Position numbers and translations under genes: made by a program. DNA of 30,913 bases. Source: Alphaproteobacteria bacterium. Its GTDB lineage: Bacteria > Pseudomonadota > Alphaproteobacteria > JAJTHO01. The stretch's first letter is position 1. Every line of letters starts with the position of its first letter. Shown here one piece after another: positions 8,601 to 15,278 of the stretch. The stretch lies in the NCBI GenBank assembly GCA_021297975.1, contig JAJTHO010000088.1:1-30913 (forward strand), read 5' to 3'. The notes below the pieces were generated by a model. That model saw nothing but the letters and a program-made list of their open reading frames with translations. It had not been told where the DNA came from and ran no database searches.

Positions 8601-9785
8601 CCGTACGGTGCGAAACTCTTAGTTGATGATGGCGCGACAACTAAAAAAGGTAAGCGTCTTGCTGAGTGGGATCCCTATACCCTGCCAATTATCACCGAGA
8701 AATCCGGAACGGTGCATTACGTTGATATCGTTGATGGCGTCTCGATGCGGGAAGTGATTGACGAGGCCACTGGCATGTCAAACCGCGTTGTGGTTGATTG
8801 GAAACAGCAGCCAAAAGGCAGCGATCTGCGCCCACGTATCGTTTTGCGCGATAGCAAAGACGAAGTGCTGACGCTGGAAAATGGTCTCGAAGCTCGTTAC
8901 TTTATGTCTGTCGATGCGATTTTGAGCGTTGAGAACGGCGCGAAAGTCAAAGCGGGGGATGTGCTCGCACGTATTCCGCGTGAATCCACCAAAACGCGTG
9001 ACATTACCGGCGGTCTGCCTCGTGTTGCGGAATTGTTCGAAGCGCGCAAGCCTAAGGATTTCGCCATTATCAGCGAGATTCCAGGACGCGTTGAGTTTGG
9101 TAAAGATTACAAAACAAAGCGCCGTATCGTCATTGTTCCTGATGATGAGACAATGGAAGCAAAAGAATACCTGATTCCGAAAGGCAAGCACATCAGTGTG
9201 CACGAGGGGGATTATGTCCAGAAGGGCGATTTGCTCATGGACGGTAACCCTGTGCCGCATGATATCTTGCGCGTGATGGGGGTAGAGGCTTTGGCTAACT
9301 ATCTCATCAACGAGATTCAGGAAGTGTATCGCCTGCAAGGGGTTAAGATTAACGATAAACACATCGAGGTTATCGCCCGCCAGATGCTGCAAAAAGTGGA
9401 AATCATGGATAGCGGCGATTCAACGATGCTAGTTGGTGAGCATATTGACCGTGAGGAATTCAACACGGAAAATGAACAGCTGCTCGTGAAAAACCTGCGT
9501 CCCGCACGCGGTGAGCCGGTATTGCAGGGGATTACCAAAGCCTCCTTGCAGACCCGTTCGTTCATCTCGGCGGCCTCGTTCCAAGAGACAACGCGCGTGC
9601 TGACCGAAGCATCCACTCAAGGCAAAATTGATACCCTGAACGGTCTGAAAGAAAACGTCATTGTTGGTCGTCTCATCCCCGCCGGCACCGGCGCGGTGGT
9701 GGCACGGTTGCGCAAATTGGCGGCAGAGCGGGACAGGGAAGCCTTGGCAGCGAAGCAGGCAGCGCAGGATAACGCGGCGGCGTAG
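5637..9785 (+). CDS. rpoC: DNA-directed RNA polymerase subunit beta'
   Basis: RpoC supplies the catalytic Mg-binding loop and clamp of RNA polymerase. The 1382-residue product has the first zinc site at C70, C72, C85 and C88, the catalytic NADFDGD with D461, D463 and D465, and the second zinc site at C805, C879, C886 and C889. The spacing between these cysteines matches E. coli. Bridge-helix ([20 protein letters not shown]) and trigger-loop ([15 protein letters not shown]) segments are complete. AGG at 5626-5628 precedes the ATG by 8 nt. The gene ends in tandem stops TAG TAA. No strong terminator follows, so read-through into the 168-residue ORF at 9799 is possible. Confidence 0.98.
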   Translation: [1382 protein letters not shown]

Positions 9786-9798
9786 TAATGGCTTTGGT

Positions 9799-10305
9799 AT
9801 GACGCAATCCAGAGAGTCGGTTCTTTGTCCGGACTTTTATCCGGACGCAATAGAGTCACTCGTTGGACGTTATGTGCTGCTTTGTGGGCAGATAGATAGG
9901 CTGCTGATGTGGTGCTTAGAGTCTAAGTGCGGCATAGATTGGCAAAAGGCAGTAGGTCATGTACGCGATGCTAACGGCGGATCGGGACTAACGCTTGGCA
10001 ATTGGATAAAGTGGCTAAAGCCTGACAACAACTCGGGTATAATCTGGCAAGAAAAAATTGATAAAAACTGGCTTGCAGCTTGCATTGCGCACCTAGAAAA
10101 AATCAAACCTATGCGTGATAAAATCATTCATGATTCTTTGGTGGTAGGGGAGAGTGGATACTTAGTGTGGAAGACAAACACTGGAAAGAATGACAACGAG
10201 AAAAGGCAGCACACAGATTTCAATCTTCGTGAATTGTATGATGCTTTGAGTGACTTTACCGAATTTAAAGAGTTTTGTTGGATCTCATGCAAAATGCATG
10301 GGTAA
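9799..10305 (+). CDS. Unknown 168-residue protein with HEPN-like R-x4-H motif
   Basis: I do not recognise this gene by name. The product starts MTQSRESVLC, has a predicted helical N-terminal half (YVLLCGQIDRLLMWCLES) and a later helix ending KPMRDKIIHDSL. That segment holds R106-D-K-I-I-H111, an R-x4-H pattern like the catalytic motif of HEPN proteins, many of which are RNases of toxin-antitoxin or abortive-infection systems. A strand-like tail with a Trp (YLVWKTN) follows, as in several small HEPN-like hypothetical proteins. The HEPN link is an inference from motif and layout. The ATG lies 13 nt after the rpoC stop with no clear Shine-Dalgarno. Two hand-counted 60-nt lines in the second half have 35 and 38 percent GC, unlike the GC-rich spacer after it, so it may be acquired. 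No cognate antitoxin gene is seen. Confidence 0.7.
   Translation: MTQSRESVLCPDFYPDAIESLVGRYVLLCGQIDRLLMWCLESKCGIDWQKAVGHVRDANGGSGLTLGNWIKWLKPDNNSGIIWQEKIDKNWLAACIAHLEKIKPMRDKIIHDSLVVGESGYLVWKTNTGKNDNEKRQHTDFNLRELYDALSDFTEFKEFCWISCKMHG
9827..9846. repeat. Perfect 7-bp inverted repeat at the start of the unknown ORF
   Basis: GTCCGGA at 9827-9833 and TCCGGAC at 9840-9846 form a perfect inverted repeat with a 6-nt loop (CTTTTA), 42 nt after the rpoC stop. It lies inside codons 10-16 of the unknown ORF. No T-tract follows, so it is not a typical terminator; it could slow polymerase, affect translation of the ORF or be chance. Confidence 0.5.
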
Positions 10306-10423
10306 ATTAGGCACAATAGGCAGTGCTACAAATGTTGCTCAAAAACAACAGTCAACACCTTTCTTTGCTCCCCCTCTTGGAATCCTCCAAAAAGTATGGT
10401 ACGTTTAAGAATGATATATCAGC

Positions 10424-10441
10424 GACTTGCCCGGGCAGGTC
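10424..10441. repeat. 18-bp near-perfect palindrome
   Basis: GACTTGCCCGGGCAGGTC is its own reverse complement except for one symmetric position pair (T-G). There is no central spacer, so on DNA it looks like a dimeric protein-binding site rather than a hairpin. It lies 118 nt after the unknown ORF and about 540 nt before rpsL. Confidence 0.6.
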
Positions 10442-10590
10442 ATCAGTAGAATAGGCGCGGTGACGCGGTGCTGCCTGAAACGTGGCGCTGCGGCAACCAT
10501 CCCTAACCTTTACCGGTTTTGTGGGGCGTCTGCGACGGATTGTGCGGGTTTGGCTTCCCAGCCCATCACGAGACGTGCGCGGTGTTTGTT

Positions 10591-10626
10591 TGTTCGCATT
10601 GCGGCAACGCAGTGAGGGCGTGAACA
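10591..10626 (+). repeat. Bulged hairpin in the spacer
   Basis: TGTTCGC at 10591-10597 pairs with 10618-10626 (GCGTGAACA, two bases bulged). Inside, ATTGC at 10598-10602 pairs with GCAGT at 10609-10613 with one G-T pair around a GGCAAC loop. Four bases (10614-10617) are unpaired on the 3' side. The shape is RNA-like, but its function is unknown. Confidence 0.4.
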
Positions 10627-10800
10627 TCGGCATGGGGCTCGAACGATAGCGCGTTGGGGGTTTACCAGAGACAGCAAGTCAGGCACCTACCGCACCTCGA
10701 TCCCTAGCGGCACCCACAAAGCCAAGACTACCAAGCCGGTTGTAAACACCGTGCCTGTTTTGCATCAATGCCGTGGTGAAAGCGACCCTTTTGCCACACG

Positions 10801-10837
10801 CCAACCCCCTGCCTGGCTTGCCAGTGCGGGGTGTTGG
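10801..10837 (+). repeat. Long GC-rich stem-loop before rpsL
   Basis: CCAAC (10801-10805) pairs with GTTGG (10833-10837), CCCC (10806-10809) with GGGG (10828-10831), and CTGG (10813-10816) with CCAG (10821-10824) around a CTTG loop. There is one bulged T and a symmetric 3 by 3 internal loop. No T-tract follows, so it is not a terminator. It is the strongest single fold in the spacer and lies upstream of the candidate rpsL promoter. Confidence 0.5.
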
Positions 10838-10912
10838 TGCGCGTAATCACTTGGAATGGGCGCAGGTTTTCCGCGCGCCTCTGCCAAAGGTTAAAAATTC
10901 GTTATCTTTCGC

Positions 10913-10941
10913 TTGACGGTGGTGTTGTGACCCGCTACACA
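10913..10941 (+). promoter_or_regulatory. Candidate str-operon promoter before rpsL
   Basis: TTGACG at 10913-10918 is a five-of-six match to the -35 consensus. A 17-nt spacer leads to TACACA at 10936-10941, a weak -10. The next 23 nt reach the rpsL start, so a transcript from here would have a very short leader. The position at the head of rpsL-rpsG-fusA-tuf supports it; the -10 does not. Confidence 0.45.
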
Positions 10942-10964
10942 CACACCTCTTATAGAGCGGAATC

Positions 10965-11336
10965 ATGCCCACAATCAGTCAACTTATTCGTAAACCGCGT
11001 CAGCCTATCGGCAAGCGGAACAAGGTGCCGGCGCTGGAACAGTGCCCGCAAAAACGCGGTGTTTGCACGCGCGTGTACACTACCACCCCGAAAAAGCCAA
11101 ACTCGGCGCTGCGTAAAGTAGCGCGGGTGCGTCTTACCAATGGCTTTGAAGTTATCAGCTACATTCCCGGCGAAGGCCACAATCTGCAAGAGCACTCGGT
11201 GATTTTGATGCGCGGCGGACGGGTAAAGGATTTGCCAGGGGTTCGTTACCACATCGTGCGCGGTGCGCTCGATACACAGGGTGTTAAAGATCGTAAGCAA
11301 CAGCGCTCGAAATACGGCGCGAAACGTCCGAAATAA
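10965..11336 (+). CDS. rpsL: 30S ribosomal protein S12
   Basis: S12 sits at the decoding centre and tunes accuracy. The 123-residue product has the usual family length and the TTTPKKPNSALRK segment. K43 and K88, the residues altered in common streptomycin-resistant mutants, are both wild type, and D89 (modified by RimO in E. coli) is present. The start is preceded by AGAGCGGA-like purines at 10954-10961. It opens the str operon (rpsL-rpsG-fusA-tuf), after a 659-nt gap from the preceding ORF, and is followed by rpsG after 11 nt. Confidence 0.98.
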   Translation: MPTISQLIRKPRQPIGKRNKVPALEQCPQKRGVCTRVYTTTPKKPNSALRKVARVRLTNGFEVISYIPGEGHNLQEHSVILMRGGRVKDLPGVRYHIVRGALDTQGVKDRKQQRSKYGAKRPK

Positions 11337-11347
11337 AGGTATAGTAT

Positions 11348-11818
11348 ATGTCACGTCGTCGCGCCGCTGAAAAGCGCCAAGTTCTGCCAGATCCAAAGTT
11401 TGGAAACGTCACGATTACCCGCTTTATGAATTGCATCATGTATGATGGCAAAAAGTATGTTGCCGAAAAAATCGTCTACGGCGCTTTGGAAGAATTGGAA
11501 AAAAAGACCAAGCGCGCTGCCGCTGAAGTTTTTGAAGAAGCGATTAAAAACGTACAGCCTTGGCTGGAAGTGCGTTCACGCCGTGTTGGCGGTGCGACGT
11601 ATCAGGTTCCGATGGAAGTGCGTTCTGAGCGTGCAACCGCGCTCGCGACCCGCTGGATTATTAACGCCGCGCGCGCTCGTTCTGAGAAAACAATGGCTGA
11701 GCGTTTAGTGGCTGAGTTTTTGGATGCCTCCAATAACCGCGGTTCGGCTGTTAAAAAGCGTGAAGACACCCACAAAATGGCGGAAGCCAACAAAGCCTTT
11801 GCGCATTTCCGCTGGTAA
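11348..11818 (+). CDS. rpsG: 30S ribosomal protein S7
   Basis: S7 is a primary 16S rRNA binder that organises the head of the small subunit near the E site. The 156-residue product has the typical MSRRRAAEKRQVLPDPKFGN opening and the conserved GGATYQVPMEVR segment, followed by RWIINAAR. Its length equals the common bacterial form. AAAGG at 11335-11339 serves as ribosome binding site for the ATG at 11348. It is the second gene of the str operon, 14 nt before fusA. In E. coli S7 represses its own operon; no matching site was worked out here. Confidence 0.97.
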   Translation: MSRRRAAEKRQVLPDPKFGNVTITRFMNCIMYDGKKYVAEKIVYGALEELEKKTKRAAAEVFEEAIKNVQPWLEVRSRRVGGATYQVPMEVRSERATALATRWIINAARARSEKTMAERLVAEFLDASNNRGSAVKKREDTHKMAEANKAFAHFRW

Positions 11819-11832
11819 GATATAGAGACCCT

Positions 11833-13911
11833 ATGCCCCGTACTCACCCCCTCGAGAAATACCGCAATATCGGCATCATGGCACACATTGATGCGGGTAA
11901 AACCACAACAACAGAGCGGATTCTCTACTACACCGGCAAATCCTACAAAATTGGCGAAGTGCACGAAGGCACGGCGACGATGGACTGGATGGAGCAGGAG
12001 CAAGAGCGCGGGATTACCATTACTTCCGCTGCGACCACCTGTTTCTGGGGTGATCACCGCATTAACATTATCGATACGCCTGGTCACGTTGACTTTACCA
12101 TTGAAGTTGAGCGTTCGCTGCGTGTGCTCGATGGCGCCGTAACGGTGTTTGACTCTGTTGCTGGGGTTGAGCCGCAGTCGGAAACGGTCTGGCGCCAGGC
12201 TGATAAATACAACGTGCCGCGGATTTGTTTTGTGAATAAAATGGATCGCACAGGCGCGGATTTCTGGCGCTGTGTGCAGATGATTAAAGATCGTTTGGGC
12301 GCAAAGCCAATGGTTGTGCAGATTCCGATTGGTGTTGAGGCGGATTTCGTCGGTCTCATTGATGTAGTGAAAATGCGCGCGTACCGCTGGTTAGAAGAGA
12401 CTCTCGGCGCAAAATTCGTTGAGGAAGACATACCGGCAGACATGCTAGCACAGGCAGAAGACTACCATGCACAGCTGGTTGAAATGGCTGTTGAGATGGA
12501 CGACACTGCTCTAGATAAGTATTTGAATGGCGAAATGCCGTCATACGAGACATTGCAGGCCTGTATCCGTAAGGGAACAATCGCCAGCAAGTTCGTGCCT
12601 ATTTTATGCGGCAGTGCTTTTAAAAATAAGGGTGTTCAGCCGATGCTGGACGCTGTAGTTAACTACTTACCTTCCCCAATTGATATCGGCGCTGTTGCGG
12701 GCTTAAAGCCTGGCGCAGGAGAAGAGCCAGATTCTCGTGCGGCATCAGACGATGCGCCGTTCAGTGCGCTTGCCTTTAAAATCATGTCCGATCCGTTTGT
12801 CGGTTCATTGACATTTATTCGTATTTATTCAGGTAAACTTGAAGCGGGTTCCTATGCACAGAACACTGTTAAAGAAGACCGTGAACGCGTTGGTCGTATT
12901 CTTACTATGCACGCCAACAACCGCGAAGATGTTAAGGAGGCTTTTGCTGGTGACATCGTTGCATTGGCCGGGTTAAAGAACAGCACGACAGGTGACACGC
13001 TCTGTGATCCTAAGTTCCCGATTATTCTAGAGCGGATGATTTTCCCTGAACCAGTTATCGAGGTTGCAGTCGAGCCAAAAACAAAGGCCGATCAGGAAAA
13101 AATGTCGAATGCGTTGCATCGCTTGGCATCGGAAGACCCATCGTTCCGCGTTGCCGTAAACCATGAAACCGGTCAAACCTTGATTAAGGGTATGGGCGAG
13201 CTGCACCTTGAGATCATTGTCGATCGTATGAAGCGCGAATTCAAGGTGGATGCAAACGTGGGCGCGCCGCAGGTGGCCTACCGCGAAACCATTACTAAGA
13301 CGGCCGATATTGACTACACCCACAAGAAACAGTCGGGTGGTTCGGGTCAGTTTGCTCGTGTTAAAATGACATTTACCCCGCTGGAACGCAGTGGCGGGTA
13401 TGAATTTGTTAACAAAATCATCGGTGGTTCCATCCCTAAAGAATACATTCCTGGGGTGGAAAAGGGTATTGCGGCCTCGATTCCTGGCGGTGTTATTGCC
13501 GGATTCCCGGTTGTTGACTTTAAAATTGAACTGACTGATGGCGCGTACCATGATGTTGATTCTTCGACGTTGGCGTTCGAAATCGCTGCGCGAGCAGCGT
13601 TCCGTGAGGGTATTCGTAAAGCTGGCGCTATTTTGCTAGAGCCGGTCATGAAAGTTGAAGTTGTTACCCCCGAAGATTACATGGGGGACGTAATCGGTGA
13701 CTTAAACAGTCGTCGCGGACAAGTGACAGGAATGGACAGCCGAGGAAATGCCCGTGTTGTTACCGCAACTGTTCCCTTGTCAAACATGTTTGGCTATGTT
13801 AATACTCTGCGCTCGATGAGTCAGGGGCGCGCCCAGTACACAATGGTTTTTGACCATTATGAACCGGTGCCAAATCACGTTGCTGAGCAATTACTGGCAA
13901 AATCGGCTTAA
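11833..13911 (+). CDS. fusA: Elongation factor G
   Basis: EF-G is the GTPase that drives translocation and, with RRF, ribosome recycling. The 692-residue product has the P-loop AHIDAGKTT (residues 17-25), the effector loop ending RGITI, DTPGH at 81-85 and NKMD at 135-138, then the usual domains II-V. HKKQSGGSGQFARV marks domain IV, whose tip enters the decoding centre. The ATG at 11833 has only weak upstream purines (AGAGA). From about base 12420 to 13060 codons such as CTA, TTA and ATA become more frequent than in the first 590 nt, a mild shift. It is third in the str operon and is followed 12 nt later by tuf's binding-site region. Confidence 0.98.
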   Translation: MPRTHPLEKYRNIGIMAHIDAGKTTTTERILYYTGKSYKIGEVHEGTATMDWMEQEQERGITITSAATTCFWGDHRINIIDTPGHVDFTIEVERSLRVLDGAVTVFDSVAGVEPQSETVWRQADKYNVPRICFVNKMDRTGADFWRCVQMIKDRLGAKPMVVQIPIGVEADFVGLIDVVKMRAYRWLEETLGAKFVEEDIPADMLAQAEDYHAQLVEMAVEMDDTALDKYLNGEMPSYETLQACIRKGTIASKFVPILCGSAFKNKGVQPMLDAVVNYLPSPIDIGAVAGLKPGAGEEPDSRAASDDAPFSALAFKIMSDPFVGSLTFIRIYSGKLEAGSYAQNTVKEDRERVGRILTMHANNREDVKEAFAGDIVALAGLKNSTTGDTLCDPKFPIILERMIFPEPVIEVAVEPKTKADQEKMSNALHRLASEDPSFRVAVNHETGQTLIKGMGELHLEIIVDRMKREFKVDANVGAPQVAYRETITKTADIDYTHKKQSGGSGQFARVKMTFTPLERSGGYEFVNKIIGGSIPKEYIPGVEKGIAASIPGGVIAGFPVVDFKIELTDGAYHDVDSSTLAFEIAARAAFREGIRKAGAILLEPVMKVEVVTPEDYMGDVIGDLNSRRGQVTGMDSRGNARVVTATVPLSNMFGYVNTLRSMSQGRAQYTMVFDHYEPVPNHVAEQLLAKSA

Positions 13912-13918
13912 GATTATA

Positions 13919-13932
13919 AGGAGTTGGCTGTG
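13919..13932 (+). promoter_or_regulatory. Ribosome binding site that decides the tuf start (GTG)
   Basis: AGGAG at 13919-13923 touches the in-frame TTG at 13924, leaving no spacer, but lies 6 nt before the GTG at 13930. GTG is therefore the likely start, and it gives a 396-residue EF-Tu beginning MSKEKFKR. Confidence 0.75.
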
Positions 13933-15120
13933 TCCAAAGAGAAATTTAAACGCGATAAACCGCATTGTAACATTGGTACCATTGGTCACGTCGATCATGG
14001 TAAAACCAGTTTGACGGCGGCAATAACCAAAGTGCTTGCTGAAGCTGGCGGCGCTGTTGCGATGAACTATGATCAGATTGATAAGGCGCCCGAAGAAAAG
14101 GCGCGCGGCATCACTATTTCAACCAGTCACGTTGAGTATGAGACGGCAAATCGTCACTACGCACACGTGGATTGCCCTGGGCACGCCGATTATGTGAAAA
14201 ACATGATTACCGGTGCTGCGCAGATGGACGGAGCGATTCTGGTGGTTTCTGCTGCCGATGGCCCGATGCCACAAACCCGCGAGCACATTTTGCTGGCGCG
14301 TCAGGTGGGTGTGCCATCGCTCGTTGTGTTCATGAATAAAGTGGACATGGTTGACGATAAAGACTTGATTGAGCTCGTCGAGATGGAAATCCGCGATTTG
14401 CTGAATCAGTATAAATTCCCAGGCGATACAACACCTATCATCAAGGGCTCCGCACTATGCGCCCTCGAAGGCAAGCAAGATGAGATCGGCAAGAATGCCG
14501 TGCTTGAGTTGATGAAGGCTGTTGATGACTTTATCCCGCAGCCTAAGCGTGAAAAAGACAAGCCTTTCTTGATGCCTGTTGAAGACGTGTTCTCGATCTC
14601 TGGTCGTGGGACTGTTGTCACGGGTCGTGTTGAGCGTGGCATTGTTAAGGTTGGTGAAGAAGTTGAAATCATCGGTATTAAGCCGACGGTAAAGACAACC
14701 GTAACTGGCGTTGAAATGTTCCGTAAATTGCTCGATCAGGGTGAGGCCGGGGATAACATCGGTGCTCTCTTGCGCGGTACTAAGCGCGAAGACGTTGAGC
14801 GTGGTCAAGTTTTGGCGGCGCCAGGCTCCATTAACCCGCACACTAAGTTCAAGTGCGAAGTGTACATTTTGACCAAAGAGGAAGGTGGTCGTCACACTCC
14901 TTTCTTCAGTAACTACCGCCCACAGTTCTACTTCCGTACAACTGATATTACCGGTGCAGTAGAGTTGCCAGAAGGTAAAGAAATGGTCATGCCTGGCGAT
15001 AACGTCGCCCTGGTTGTTGAACTGATCGCCCCGATTGCCATGGACGAAGGTTTACGATTCGCCATTCGCGAAGGTGGCCGTACAGTTGGCGCCGGCGTGG
15101 TTGCTACAATTCTGAAGTAA
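13930..15120 (+). CDS. tuf: Elongation factor Tu
   Basis: EF-Tu carries aminoacyl-tRNA to the ribosomal A site. Starting at GTG 13930, the 396-residue product matches the usual length. It shows the P-loop GHVDHGKT at 19-26, DCPGH at 81-85 with catalytic H85, and NKVD at 136-139, followed by the two beta-barrel domains. Only one tuf copy is in this window; a second copy elsewhere is common in proteobacteria but cannot be judged here. The gene closes the str operon; the 158-nt spacer after it has no clear terminator but contains a promoter-like element for the S10 operon. Confidence 0.97.
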   Translation: MSKEKFKRDKPHCNIGTIGHVDHGKTSLTAAITKVLAEAGGAVAMNYDQIDKAPEEKARGITISTSHVEYETANRHYAHVDCPGHADYVKNMITGAAQMDGAILVVSAADGPMPQTREHILLARQVGVPSLVVFMNKVDMVDDKDLIELVEMEIRDLLNQYKFPGDTTPIIKGSALCALEGKQDEIGKNAVLELMKAVDDFIPQPKREKDKPFLMPVEDVFSISGRGTVVTGRVERGIVKVGEEVEIIGIKPTVKTTVTGVEMFRKLLDQGEAGDNIGALLRGTKREDVERGQVLAAPGSINPHTKFKCEVYILTKEEGGRHTPFFSNYRPQFYFRTTDITGAVELPEGKEMVMPGDNVALVVELIAPIAMDEGLRFAIREGGRTVGAGVVATILK

Positions 15121-15155
15121 ATAAGTGGCCAAAGAGCTGCAGATGAAAATAACTG

Positions 15156-15184
15156 TTGATAGGGGCAAGTTAGCTTGCTAATAC
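15156..15184 (+). promoter_or_regulatory. Candidate S10-operon promoter with inverted repeat over the -10
   Basis: TTGATA at 15156-15161 and TAATAC at 15179-15184 are separated by 17 nt, and TGC just before the -10 fits an extended -10 element. TTAGC (15170-15174) and GCTAA (15177-15181) form an inverted repeat with a TT centre that overlaps the -10, so a regulator could bind there. The placement, 95 nt before rpsJ, suits an S10-operon promoter. Confidence 0.45.
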
Positions 15185-15278
15185 TGCTCCTCTCAATCTT
15201 AAGGTACGAGTGCGCAACGGGTGTGAGTAGAGGATATTAGTCCCCTCATGCTGTAACTATGAAAACGATTGTTGCGTC

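Larger units (their letters stand above)
10306..10912. other. Long gene-free, structured spacer between the unknown ORF and the rpsL promoter
   Basis: No convincing gene was found on either strand. Small open frames exist but lack start signals or family resemblance. Two hand-counted 60-nt lines (10441-10500 and 10561-10620) each have 37 G or C, about 62 percent, in contrast with the AT-rich second half of the ORF before it. The spacer holds the inverted repeats listed at 10424-10441, 10591-10626 and 10801-10837. I looked for cores of RNase P RNA, tmRNA and 4.5S RNA and saw none. It may hold an undescribed non-coding RNA, decayed coding sequence or leader elements. Confidence 0.6.

Noticed and set aside
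10333..10350. Hairpin TGTTG-8-CAACA after the unknown ORF as a terminator
   Set aside because: The stem is only 5 bp, AT-rich, and is not followed by a T-tract.
10352..10633. A 93-codon minus-strand open frame in the rpoC-rpsL spacer (starts MPMFTPSLRC)
   Set aside because: It is rich in Arg, Thr and Pro as expected of random GC-rich sequence, has no recognisable domain and no convincing binding site. It overlaps the palindrome and hairpins.
10634..10644. T-loop-like GTTCGAGCCCC on the minus strand, suggesting a tRNA
   Set aside because: The flanking bases do not form a T-stem or acceptor stem, and no anticodon or D-arm is found at the right distance.
10616..10846. Plus-strand open frame reading ...ARWGFTRDSKSGTYRT... 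in the spacer
   Set aside because: It follows a stop codon and has no ATG, GTG or TTG until late in the frame, and no family is recognised. It could be a decayed coding fragment but cannot be supported.
10306..10964. RNase P RNA, tmRNA or 4.5S RNA in the spacer
   Set aside because: The conserved cores (the GAGGAAAGTC block of RNase P RNA, the tag reading frame of tmRNA, the GGAAGGAAGCAGCC loop of 4.5S RNA) are absent on both strands.
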